From positions 1 to 13,884 of the forward strand of contig JANLSO010000096.1 of NCBI GenBank assembly GCA_031362405.1: a stretch of 13,884 nt of DNA, given 5' to 3'. The DNA comes from JANLSO01 sp031362405. GTDB lineage: Bacteria > Actinomycetota > Thermoleophilia > Miltoncostaeales > Miltoncostaeaceae. The position numbers and the translations under genes were made by a program. Shown here one piece after another: positions 1 through 7,071 of this stretch; positions within the stretch are counted from its first letter, which is position 1; each line of letters opens with the position of its first letter. The notes beneath the pieces are model-generated. The model saw only the letters and a list, made by a program, of their open reading frames with translations, was not told the origin of the DNA and did not search any database.

Positions 1-100
1 CGGCTGCCGAGCGCGAAGGCTGCCGCGACGGCCGCGAGCGCGGCGCCGGCCGAGAGCAGCGGCCACAGCGCCAGCCGGTCGGTTCGCACCGGGGCAGTGC
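1..100 (-). other. possible membrane-protein fragment or chimeric contig edge
   Basis: Peptidyl-tRNA hydrolase needs about 60 more residues upstream of base 104, but none of the three plus frames here gives the family's N-terminal GNPG or RHN motifs. Read on the minus strand, the segment gives a clean hydrophobic stretch (LALWPLLSAGAALAAVAAAF) with almost all third positions G or C, like a transmembrane helix. Plus frame 1 shares the same third positions and is equally GC-rich, so base composition alone does not decide the strand. A small inverted repeat (GGGGC-AGT-GCCCC, 91-103) sits at the apparent junction. This may be the edge of a neighbouring membrane-protein gene, or a misassembled contig end. 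Confidence 0.25.
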
Positions 101-103
101 CCC

Positions 104-613
104 ATGCGCGGTCCGTCAGGGCCGGTGACGTTTCTCGTGCCGACCACCTTCATGAACCTCTCCGGAGAGAGTGTCGGCCCGGCGGCCGGCGCGCTGCATG
201 CGAAACCCGAGCAGGTGCTGGTCGTCCACGACGAACTCGATCTGCCGTTCGGGATGGTTCGGGGAAAGTCGGGCGGCGGCCACGGTGGCCACAACGGCTT
301 GCGCTCGCTGACCCCCGCACTTGGTTCTGGCGCGTACCCGCGGGTGCGTCTGGGCGTCGGTCGACCGACCGACGAATGGCGCGGCGATCAGGCCGACTGG
401 GTTCTTGCCGCGTTCAGTGAGCCCGCCGATGAGGTCGCCGCCATGATCAACCGCGGCGTCGAGATGGTCGAGGCGGTGCTCGCCGAGGGCATCGATGCGG
501 CGATCGCCCGATTCCATGCCGCAGAGCCCGGCAGCAAAGCCCGCGAACGGCAGGCCCGCCGTGAGGATGCCGAGCCCGAGGTGCCGAAACCCGAGGATGC
601 CGATGGGCAGTAG
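104..613 (+). CDS. pth: peptidyl-tRNA hydrolase, 5' part missing
   Basis: Peptidyl-tRNA hydrolase frees tRNA from prematurely released peptidyl-tRNA in the cytoplasm and is normally essential. The visible part has both family signatures: PTTFMNLSGESVG near residue 13, and GGGHGGHNGLRSL near residue 57. VVHDELDLPFG lies between them and contains the conserved acidic residue. The usual first 60 or so residues are absent, including the GNPG motif and the catalytic histidine of the RHN motif. The ATG at 104 is therefore just the first start in the open frame and probably not the native one. The tail is charged (ARERQARREDAEPEVPKPEDADGQ region). The stop overlaps the mfd start by 11 bases, so the two are probably co-transcribed, as in many actinobacteria. 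As written the product should be inactive. I suspect a chimeric or truncated 5' end rather than a natural short enzyme. Confidence 0.85.
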   Translation: MRGPSGPVTFLVPTTFMNLSGESVGPAAGALHAKPEQVLVVHDELDLPFGMVRGKSGGGHGGHNGLRSLTPALGSGAYPRVRLGVGRPTDEWRGDQADWVLAAFSEPADEVAAMINRGVEMVEAVLAEGIDAAIARFHAAEPGSKARERQARREDAEPEVPKPEDADGQ

Positions 614-3600
614 CCGCGTCACGACCCCCTCGATCGACGGTTTGGTGCTTGCGGTGGCTCCCGTTGCGGAGATCGTCTCGCGGGTGGCCTCCGGCGAGCG
701 CGGGCTCCGCCTGCCGGTCTCGCGCCCCGGCTGGACGTGGTTGCTCGCCGCCCTGGCCCGGCACACCGAACGCTCGCTGATGGTGGTCTGCGCGCAGGAT
801 GACGAGGCTCGCGATCTGGCCGTTGATCTTGAGGCGATGCTCGGCCGGGCGGCCGTCGCCTTGTGGCCCTCGCGGGGAGTCCCGAGCGGGGGCGCCATCG
901 GTGCCTCACCGCATCTGGTCGGGCAGCGCGCCCGCGCGGCGGCGAACCTCGGAAAGCCCGGGCGAGTCGTCGTCGTGGGCGCCCCGGCTCTGGCCGAGCG
1001 CGTTGCTCCGCCCGGCGCGTGGCTTGATCCGCTGACGGTCGCGGTCGGTGACGACATGCCGGCCGAGCGCCTGCTGGACGGCCTCGCCGCCCTCGGTTAC
1101 GAACGGGTGGCCCAAGTCGAGGAACGCGGCGACATGGCGGTGCGGGGCGGTCTCGTCGACGTCTACCCGTCGACAGCCGACATGCCGGTACGCATGGAGT
1201 TCTTCGGCGACGAGATCGAATCGATCCGTGCGTTCTCGCCTTTCACTCAGCGGACGATCCGCCCGCTCGAGCGGGCGATCGCCTGGCCCGCCCGCGAGCC
1301 GGTCGACGCGGCCCTCGTCGACCCGATGGACGACGAGGCCCTTACCGAAGTGGTCACGATTCGTCTCGCGCCCGCCGAGCTTCCCGGTGCGCTGCGCGAC
1401 GCACGCGAACGGTTCGAAGACGAGGCCGCCGCGGGTGCACTCACGGAGCCCGAGGTTCTTCTCACGCGCCTCGACGCGATGACCACCCTCGACATCGCAC
1501 CGCCCGCCGGCCAGACCGAGCCGGCGTTCGACGCCACCGAAGCCCGCTTTGCCACGCGCGGCCAGTCGGAAGCCGAGGCGGAGATGGCTCGCCTCGCCCG
1601 CAACGGCCACCGCGTCGTGATCGCCTTCGACCGCAAGGGCGACATGGAGCGCGCCGCTATGCGGATGGAGCGCGTCAAACCCGTCATGCTCGAACCGGGG
1701 CAGCTCCCCGAAGCCGGGATGATCGGCTTTGCGCCGGTCGGCGTGCGCACCGGCATTCTTTCGCGCAGCCTTGGCCTTGCCGTGGTGCCCGAGGGCGCGA
1801 TCCTGCGCCGCCGCCGCCCGACCGGCGAGCGCGGGTTGGTCGTCGGTAAGCGTCTCGCCAGCTTCATGGATCTCCGTGTCGGTGACTACGTCGTCCACGA
1901 AGACCAGGGCATCGGCCGCCTGACCGGCTTTGAGACCCGCACCGTCGCCAACGTCACCCGCGACTACCTGGCGCTCGCGTTCGCCGCGGGCGACCGCCTC
2001 TACGTGCCGCACGACCAGCTCGACAAGGTCACCCGCTACGTCGGGGCAGACGGTGGTTCCCCGACCCTGTCGAAGCTCGGCGGCAAGAGCTGGGAACGCC
2101 TGAAGGCCCGTGCCCGGGCGGCCGTCCGCGAAATGGCCGGCGAGCTGATCGCGCTGTACGAGGCCCGTGAGCGCGCCGTCGGCTTTGCGTTTCCGCCCGA
2201 AGACGAGCTGATGCGCGAGCTCGAGCGCCGATTCCCGCACCGCGAGACACCAGATCAGCAGCGCGCCATCGATGCGGTGATCGACGACATGGAACGGCCT
2301 CGCCCGATGGACCGCCTGGTCTGCGGTGACGTCGGCTTCGGCAAGACCGAGATCGCCATGCGCGCGGCGTTCAAGGCGGCTGTCGCGGGCAAGCAGGTGA
2401 TGGTGCTCGTGCCGACGACGATCCTCGCCCAGCAGCACATGGCGACGTTCCGCGACCGGTTCGCCGATATGCCCGTCACCGTCGACATGGTCAACCGGTT
2501 CCGTTCGGCGGCCGAGGTACGCGAGGTGCTCGGCCGTTACAGCGAGGGAAAACTGGACGTGCTGATCGGCACGCATCGCCTGCTGTCGATGGACGTCCGC
2601 CCGAAGGACCTTGGTCTCGTGATCGTCGATGAAGAGCAGCGTTTTGGGGTCACCCAGAAGGAGTCGCTGCGGCAGATGAAGATCCGGGTCGACGTGCTGG
2701 CGATGAGCGCCACGCCGATTCCGCGCACGCTGCAGATCTCGCTGTCGGGCCTGCGCGACATCAGCGTCATCGAGACCCCGCCGGCCGGCCGGCGACCGAT
2801 CGCCACCCATGTCGGCGAGTTCGACGAGACCACCGTGCAGCACGCCCTGCGTCGCGAAAAGGAGCGCGACGGCCAGAGCTTCTACCTGCACAACCGCGTC
2901 GAGACGATCGACCAGGCGGCCGAGCGCGTGCGTGCGCTCGTGCCCGAGCTGAAGGTGCTGACCGCCCACGGCCAGATGCCCGAGCACCAACTCGAGGAAG
3001 TCATGTTCGGCTTCATCCGCGGTGAGGCCGACGTGCTCGTGGCCACGAGCATCATCGAGAGCGGCCTCGACATTCCCCAGGCCAACACGCTGATCGTCGA
3101 GCGCGCCGACCAGCTCGGCCTGTCGCAGCTCTATCAAATCCGCGGAAGGGTCGGTCGTTCGAGCGTCACCGCCCACGCGCACCTGCTCTACCCCGAGGCG
3201 GCGGCGCTTACCCGTGAGGCCAGTGCGCGTCTTCGGGCCCTTGCCGACTACACCGAGCTTGGCAGCGGGCTGCGGATCGCGATGCGCGACTTGGAGATCC
3301 GTGGAGCCGGAAACCTGCTCGGCGACGAGCAGAGCGGCCACGTCGCGGCGGTGGGGTTCGAGCTCTACGTGGAGATGCTTCAGGAGGCCGTTGCTCTGGG
3401 GCAGGGGCAGGTCGTGCCCGAGCGTGAGGTGCGGGTGGAGATACCAGTCTCGGCCTACATCCCCGCCGACTACGTGCCTTTCGAGGCGGCGAAGATCGAG
3501 CTGCACCGCCGTATCTCGCTGACACCCGACACCGCAGCCGTGAGCGCCCTGCGCGACGAGATGGCCGACAGGTTCGGCCCGGTTCCGCCCGCGGTGGAGT

Positions 3601-3860
3601 CGCTGCTCGCTGTTCAGGAATTGCGCGTGCGCATGCGCGCCGTGCAGGTCGGAACCGTCGCCGTGCGCGGTGGACGGGTCGTGGTGGCGCCGATCAGCCT
3701 CACCAGTCAGGCCCTGAAAGCCCTGCGTGAAGGGCACCCGCGGGCGATGTACGCCGCGCGTGAACAAACGGTCTCGGCGCCCGCGCCAACGCTTCCCGCG
3801 GAGCGAATCGCGGCGGCCACGGAGCTCGTCGCGGCGCTCGAGGAGGCTTGTCGCACGTGA
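603..3860 (+). CDS. mfd: transcription-repair coupling factor (Mfd)
   Basis: Mfd removes RNA polymerase stalled at DNA lesions and recruits UvrA for nucleotide excision repair. Domains in order: a UvrB-like UvrA-binding module (GGLVDVYP at residue 182, then a FFGDEIESIR segment); the RNA-polymerase-interacting CarD-like domain (GDYVVHEDQGIG from residue 427); a superfamily 2 helicase core with Walker A GDVGFGKTE (Lys581), DEEQ box (676-679), SATPIPRT and QIRGRVGR (Arg847 region); and the C-terminal TRCF domain from about residue 940. At 1085 residues it is slightly shorter than typical Mfd. I chose ATG 603 over the first open codon at 495 because it gives the normal N-terminal length and has GAGG six bases upstream (593-596). 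It overlaps the end of pth, which suggests translational coupling. The frame is intact over 3.2 kb, a useful contrast with the broken genes elsewhere in the window. Confidence 0.97.
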   Translation: MGSSRVTTPSIDGLVLAVAPVAEIVSRVASGERGLRLPVSRPGWTWLLAALARHTERSLMVVCAQDDEARDLAVDLEAMLGRAAVALWPSRGVPSGGAIGASPHLVGQRARAAANLGKPGRVVVVGAPALAERVAPPGAWLDPLTVAVGDDMPAERLLDGLAALGYERVAQVEERGDMAVRGGLVDVYPSTADMPVRMEFFGDEIESIRAFSPFTQRTIRPLERAIAWPAREPVDAALVDPMDDEALTEVVTIRLAPAELPGALRDARERFEDEAAAGALTEPEVLLTRLDAMTTLDIAPPAGQTEPAFDATEARFATRGQSEAEAEMARLARNGHRVVIAFDRKGDMERAAMRMERVKPVMLEPGQLPEAGMIGFAPVGVRTGILSRSLGLAVVPEGAILRRRRPTGERGLVVGKRLASFMDLRVGDYVVHEDQGIGRLTGFETRTVANVTRDYLALAFAAGDRLYVPHDQLDKVTRYVGADGGSPTLSKLGGKSWERLKARARAAVREMAGELIALYEARERAVGFAFPPEDELMRELERRFPHRETPDQQRAIDAVIDDMERPRPMDRLVCGDVGFGKTEIAMRAAFKAAVAGKQVMVLVPTTILAQQHMATFRDRFADMPVTVDMVNRFRSAAEVREVLGRYSEGKLDVLIGTHRLLSMDVRPKDLGLVIVDEEQRFGVTQKESLRQMKIRVDVLAMSATPIPRTLQISLSGLRDISVIETPPAGRRPIATHVGEFDETTVQHALRREKERDGQSFYLHNRVETIDQAAERVRALVPELKVLTAHGQMPEHQLEEVMFGFIRGEADVLVATSIIESGLDIPQANTLIVERADQLGLSQLYQIRGRVGRSSVTAHAHLLYPEAAALTREASARLRALADYTELGSGLRIAMRDLEIRGAGNLLGDEQSGHVAAVGFELYVEMLQEAVALGQGQVVPEREVRVEIPVSAYIPADYVPFEAAKIELHRRISLTPDTAAVSALRDEMADRFGPVPPAVESLLAVQELRVRMRAVQVGTVAVRGGRVVVAPISLTSQALKALREGHPRAMYAAREQTVSAPAPTLPAERIAAATELVAALEEACRT

Positions 3861-3906
3861 CCTGTGATGGCGCTGAACCGGGGTCGGTGGAACCTCCGGA
3901 ACCCCA

Positions 3907-3915
3907 TGCTACGAT
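3907..3915 (+). promoter_or_regulatory. candidate extended -10 promoter element
   Basis: TGC-TACGAT lies in the 98-base gap between mfd and the parvulin gene, 44 bases before the chosen GTG start. It matches the actinobacterial TAnnnT type of -10 with an upstream TG extension. No convincing -35 is visible at 16-18 bases upstream. This is an inference from a short motif. Confidence 0.35.
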
Positions 3916-3958
3916 CCCGGCCGTCGTGGGATCCGTACATCGCCGAGGCATCCGCCGC

Positions 3959-4984
3959 GTGAGTCAACCGCTGCGTATGGCCACACCAATTGTGCTCGTC
4001 GCCGGGATGGCGCTGGGCCTGACGGCATGCGGCAGTGACGGCGGAAACCTCCCCGACGGGGTCGTGGCACGCGTCGGCGATTCGCCGATCACCCGGGCCC
4101 AACTGGACCGTTCGATCGAGCAGCGGATTGCCCAAAGCGCGTCGAGCGGCCAGGCCGCTCCGGCCAAGGGTTCGAAGGACTTCACCGAGCTCGAGCAGAC
4201 GACGCTCGAGTCGCTCTGGGTGCAGAGGGTCATCAGTATCGAGTCGGCCAAGTGCGGCACGCCGTGCAAGGTGACGTCGAAGGAGATCGACAAGGCGCTG
4301 GCCGATGTGCAGAAGCAGCCGCCGTACAACGGCTCCAAAAAGAAGCTCGACGACTTCTTGAAGAAGTCGAAGATCACGCCCAAAGAGGCCCGTGAGCTTT
4401 TGCGCACTCAGCTGACCCAGCCCAAGCTGCAGACCTTCGAGACCCGCGGAGTCCGCTTTACCGACGCCGAAGCGAAGACGTTCTACGCCGCCAACCTGCC
4501 GCAGTTCAAGACGCCGGAGTCGGTCTCGGCCTCCCACATCCTCGTTGCCACCGAAGCGAAGGCGAAGGAATTGCGCGTCGAGGCGACCACAGCCAACTTC
4601 GCCGAGCTCGCCAAGAAGAACTCCTCTGACGGCAGCGCGGCACAGGGCGGCAGCCTCGGCGACATCCCCCGCGGGCAAACCGTTCCAGAGTTCGAGAAGG
4701 TGGCGTTCGCGACGGCTCCCGGTGAGATCTCACAGCCAGTGAAGACGCAGTTCGGCTGGCATATCATCTACGTGACGGCCAAGAACGCGGCGAAGCAGAC
4801 GCCGTTCGCAGTCGCCAAAGACGGCATCATCGCGCAGCAGCTTCAGGCCAAGCGCGACACGAAGTTCCGCAGCTGGAGTGACGGCATCGTCAAGGACTGG
4901 CGCGCACGGACGGTCTACGCGTCGAACGACTTGAAGCCGCCGGCAACGACGGCCGCGACGACCCCAACCGCGCCGACCCCCTAA
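3959..4984 (+). CDS. parvulin-type peptidyl-prolyl isomerase lipoprotein (PrsA/SurA-like foldase)
   Basis: This is a predicted extracytoplasmic foldase that catalyses cis-trans isomerisation of prolyl bonds in secreted proteins. From GTG 3959 the protein begins with a lipoprotein signal peptide: a basic residue, the hydrophobic stretch IVLVAGMALGL, and a lipobox ending at Cys24 (LTAC). Membrane anchoring on the outer face is therefore expected. A SurA-type N-terminal helical region follows (VVARVGDSPITRAQLD). The parvulin domain spans about residues 189-270, from SASHILV through GGSLGDIPRG to FGWHIIYV. A CGTPC pair near residue 100 could form a disulfide. The upstream ATG-less extension to 3848 overlaps mfd, lacks a signal-peptide arrangement and is rejected. 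GAGG at 3945-3948 is a plausible ribosome site for 3959, and ATG 3977 is an alternative start. The tail is Pro/Thr/Ala-rich. mazG follows 4 bases later. PrsA is the nearest familiar relative. Confidence 0.9.
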   Translation: MSQPLRMATPIVLVAGMALGLTACGSDGGNLPDGVVARVGDSPITRAQLDRSIEQRIAQSASSGQAAPAKGSKDFTELEQTTLESLWVQRVISIESAKCGTPCKVTSKEIDKALADVQKQPPYNGSKKKLDDFLKKSKITPKEARELLRTQLTQPKLQTFETRGVRFTDAEAKTFYAANLPQFKTPESVSASHILVATEAKAKELRVEATTANFAELAKKNSSDGSAAQGGSLGDIPRGQTVPEFEKVAFATAPGEISQPVKTQFGWHIIYVTAKNAAKQTPFAVAKDGIIAQQLQAKRDTKFRSWSDGIVKDWRARTVYASNDLKPPATTAATTPTAPTP

Positions 4985-4988
4985 GCGG

Positions 4989-6005
4989 GTGCGTATCGTC
5001 GGGCTCGGGCCGGGCGATGCAGACTCGGTGCCCGCGGCAGCGCTCGCAGCGATTGCCGGGTGTGACTCCATCCTTGTTGCGGACGACCTCGCAGCTGACG
5101 TTCGTGCGCTACTCGTCGGAGCTCGTCTCGTAACGATGCCTGAGCCGGAGGCGTTCGACTCGGATGCGGTGATCGTCGCTCTCGACGCGCACGCGCAACG
5201 CCTAGCCCGCCGCTTTCCCGAGGCCGCAACGATTCCGGCCCGTGATGTCCTCAGAAACAGGGCGATCGGCGCGGAGGTCGCGCAGTTGGCGGCCGTCGGT
5301 GCGCACCTGCGTCATGAGTGTCCGTGGGACCGCGAGCAGACTGCCGCCACGATCGTTCCGCATACCGTGGAGGAGGCTTTCGAGGTTGCCGAGGCGGTGG
5401 CCAGTGGAGACCCGATCCGTCAGCTCGACGAGATCGGTGACCTTCTCTTTCAATCGGTCTTTCTCGCACAACTGCTCGAAGAGCAGCGCGATGACGATCT
5501 CGGCTCCATCGCCCGCGGTCAGGCGAACAAGTTGATCAGTCGGCATCCGCACGTCTACGGAGACGCGGTGGCCGAGAGCGCCGGTCGCGTACTCGACCTC
5601 TGGGAGCGGCGCAAGCGCGAGGAGCGCTGCGACCAGGGGATCTTCCACGACATGCCGGCCGGGCTTCCGGCACTCGCATATGCGACCAAGGCGTACAAGC
5701 GCGCAGCATCGGTGGGGTTCCGGTTCGAGAATGTACCGGCGGCCCTGGCGAAGCTGCAGGAGGAGGTCACCGAACTCGACGACGACACGAACGCCGACGA
5801 GCTGGGTGACGTCCTGCTGGCCGCCGTTACCGTCGGCTTCGAGATAGGCGCCGACCCGGAGCTTGCCCTGCGGGCCGCCGCCGGCCGGTTTCGTGATCGC
5901 GTCGAGACCGCCGCCCGGCTCGCGTCGCAGGCGGGAGAAGACTTCGAAGCGCTCGCACCCGCCGAGAAGCTCGTGTGGTACCAGCGGGGCCGTATCCCCC
6001 GGTAA
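4989..6005 (+). CDS. mazG: nucleoside triphosphate pyrophosphohydrolase MazG with a vestigial methylase-like N-terminus
   Basis: MazG hydrolyses nucleoside triphosphates to monophosphates and pyrophosphate, removing abnormal nucleotides. Two MazG modules are visible. The first has CPWD (111-114), EEAFE (128-132), EIGDLL (148 on) and HPHVYGD (186-192). The second has KLQEEVTEL (255-263) and DELGDVL (270-276), the KxxEE...E...D metal-binding pattern expected of the catalytic copy. The first 100 residues are not MazG. They open with MRIVGLGPGDADSV, the start of a tetrapyrrole (SAM-dependent) methylase fold as in the YabN fusion proteins, but only about 90 residues remain of a domain usually near 200. 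It starts with GTG only 4 bases after the foldase stop, so the two genes are probably one transcript. At 338 residues it exceeds the roughly 260 of E. coli MazG because of this N-terminal remnant. Confidence 0.93.
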   Translation: MRIVGLGPGDADSVPAAALAAIAGCDSILVADDLAADVRALLVGARLVTMPEPEAFDSDAVIVALDAHAQRLARRFPEAATIPARDVLRNRAIGAEVAQLAAVGAHLRHECPWDREQTAATIVPHTVEEAFEVAEAVASGDPIRQLDEIGDLLFQSVFLAQLLEEQRDDDLGSIARGQANKLISRHPHVYGDAVAESAGRVLDLWERRKREERCDQGIFHDMPAGLPALAYATKAYKRAASVGFRFENVPAALAKLQEEVTELDDDTNADELGDVLLAAVTVGFEIGADPELALRAAAGRFRDRVETAARLASQAGEDFEALAPAEKLVWYQRGRIPR

Positions 6006-6215
6006 GGGCTCTGGTGGAGCGGGAAGCGCCAGAAGTATCGGTGAGCGTGGGTAGCGCGCCACATCGGAGGGGCGTTCGCCTCAAGAAACGACACCAAAGC
6101 GTCGATCACTTCTGCGGGTGGAACGCCCGTCGCACTCGAAGCACCTGGTCATGGAGGACCGGATCATGCTCTGCAACCTCACCGCGCACGCGGTCGATCA
6201 CTCGACCGTGCCCAG
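6006..6215. other. intergenic region, no confident gene
   Basis: About 210 bases separate mazG from the histidine-kinase-like gene. An imperfect hairpin (TCTGGTG with CGCCAGA, one G-T pair) lies just after the mazG stop but has no T run. The last 70 bases contain a short plus-strand frame with very GC-rich third positions (from ATG 6152 to TGA 6219, 22 codons; open further upstream without a start) that overlaps the next gene's ATG. I cannot assign it a product. Confidence 0.4.
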
Positions 6216-7001
6216 ATGACGTCGATGGATGACCGCTCGCGTCAAGACGAGCACTTCGCCGCGTTGCGGCGGGAGCTGGCCGACTCCCAGGCTCGGGCGG
6301 CGGCGGCGGACATCGCATCCGCGACGGCGCGCGACCTCCTCGTGCTCGCCTCAGAAGAGCTGCGTGGCCCGCTGACATCGGTTTCGGGCTACCTGCAGGT
6401 GCTGCTCGACGGCGAGGTCGGAGAGCTCACCGAAGGCCAGGAGCGAATCGCCGCGATCGCCGTGCGCAACGCCGAGCGCCTCGAGCGCCTCGTCGACGAC
6501 CTCATCGTGGTGGCCCAAGCCCACGCAAACGCCAGCACCGTGCGTGATCGCGTCGATGTCGTGCGGCTCGTACACGAGCGCACCCGGGAGGCGGTTCGTC
6601 GCGCGGCCGAGCGTGGGGTTTCGCTCGAGTGTCACTGCCAGGACGTCGACCCGATCGCGGCCGACCTACCGGGGCTGGCGCAGATGATCGACTACATGCT
6701 CGACACCGCGCTGACATTTTCCGAAGCCGATGGCACGGTCCGCCTCAGCGTTCTCAAGGGAATCGAGTCGGTCGTCATCGAGGTCAACGACGCGGGCATG
6801 GGATGGGCTCCGCAAGACCTTCCCGCACTCTTTGACGGTCGCGCGGTACGTGGTTCGGCGAGTGCTCGCGCGATGCTCGGCTCGCGGTTGGGCTTGTTCC
6901 TCGTGCGCGCCGTCGCCGAGGCGCACGGCGGCCGCGTCGAAGCCCAAAGCGACGACACCCTGGGCAATACGGTTCGCGCGATCATTCCCCGGGCAGAGTA
7001 G
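6216..7001 (+). CDS. soluble histidine-kinase-like protein lacking the phospho-acceptor histidine (probable pseudokinase)
   Basis: The 261-residue protein has the layout of a sensor kinase core without a sensor or membrane segment. An N-terminal amphipathic helix (about 10-40) leads into a HisKA-like dimerisation hairpin (41-105) and a HATPase_c-like domain (about 150-260). The phospho-acceptor motif, normally S-H-E-L-R-T-P-L, reads SEELRGPL, so Glu47 replaces the histidine. The ATP-binding N box, normally LLxNAxK, reads MLDTALTF, so Asn and Lys are both replaced by Thr (164 and 167). The DxGxG box survives (DAGMG, 192-196). The GxGLGL box reads GSRLGL, with one glycine lost. Autophosphorylation seems impossible. 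Hydrophobic helix positions and the C-terminal LVRAVAEAHGGRVEAQS region are well kept, which suggests selection for fold or dimerisation, perhaps as a scaffold or regulator. No response regulator is adjacent. ATG 6225 is an alternative start. No strong ribosome site was seen. Confidence 0.8.
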   Translation: MTSMDDRSRQDEHFAALRRELADSQARAAAADIASATARDLLVLASEELRGPLTSVSGYLQVLLDGEVGELTEGQERIAAIAVRNAERLERLVDDLIVVAQAHANASTVRDRVDVVRLVHERTREAVRRAAERGVSLECHCQDVDPIAADLPGLAQMIDYMLDTALTFSEADGTVRLSVLKGIESVVIEVNDAGMGWAPQDLPALFDGRAVRGSASARAMLGSRLGLFLVRAVAEAHGGRVEAQSDDTLGNTVRAIIPRAE

Positions 7002-7034
7002 GGCGTCCGCCTGATCGCGCGCGCGGCGCCTGGG

Positions 7035-7040
7035 TAGACT
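7035..7040 (+). promoter_or_regulatory. candidate -10 element upstream of eno
   Basis: GGG-TAGACT-CG lies 32 bases before the enolase ATG in the only non-coding gap of this run. TAGACT fits the TAnnnT -10 pattern of high-GC actinobacteria. The expected -35 position (near TGATCG at 7011) is a poor match. The call rests on motif and position only. Confidence 0.4.
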
Positions 7041-7071
7041 CGTCGAGTTGCCCGCTCACCCAAGGGAGCCC

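Noticed and set aside
116..1057. Long minus-strand open frame over pth and mfd
   Set aside because: It is a shadow of two strongly supported plus-strand genes, and its product is a low-complexity Arg/Thr/Ala sequence with no family features.
906..3767. 953-codon minus-strand open frame opposite mfd
   Set aside because: It is a high-GC antisense shadow, rich in His/Asp/Arg, typical of the complement of a GC3-biased gene. The mfd frame is certain.
3848..3958. Upstream start of the foldase gene at 3848
   Set aside because: It would overlap mfd and put 37 residues before an otherwise complete lipoprotein signal peptide.
6006..6035. Hairpin after the mazG stop as an intrinsic terminator
   Set aside because: The stem is imperfect, with a 10-base loop and no T run.
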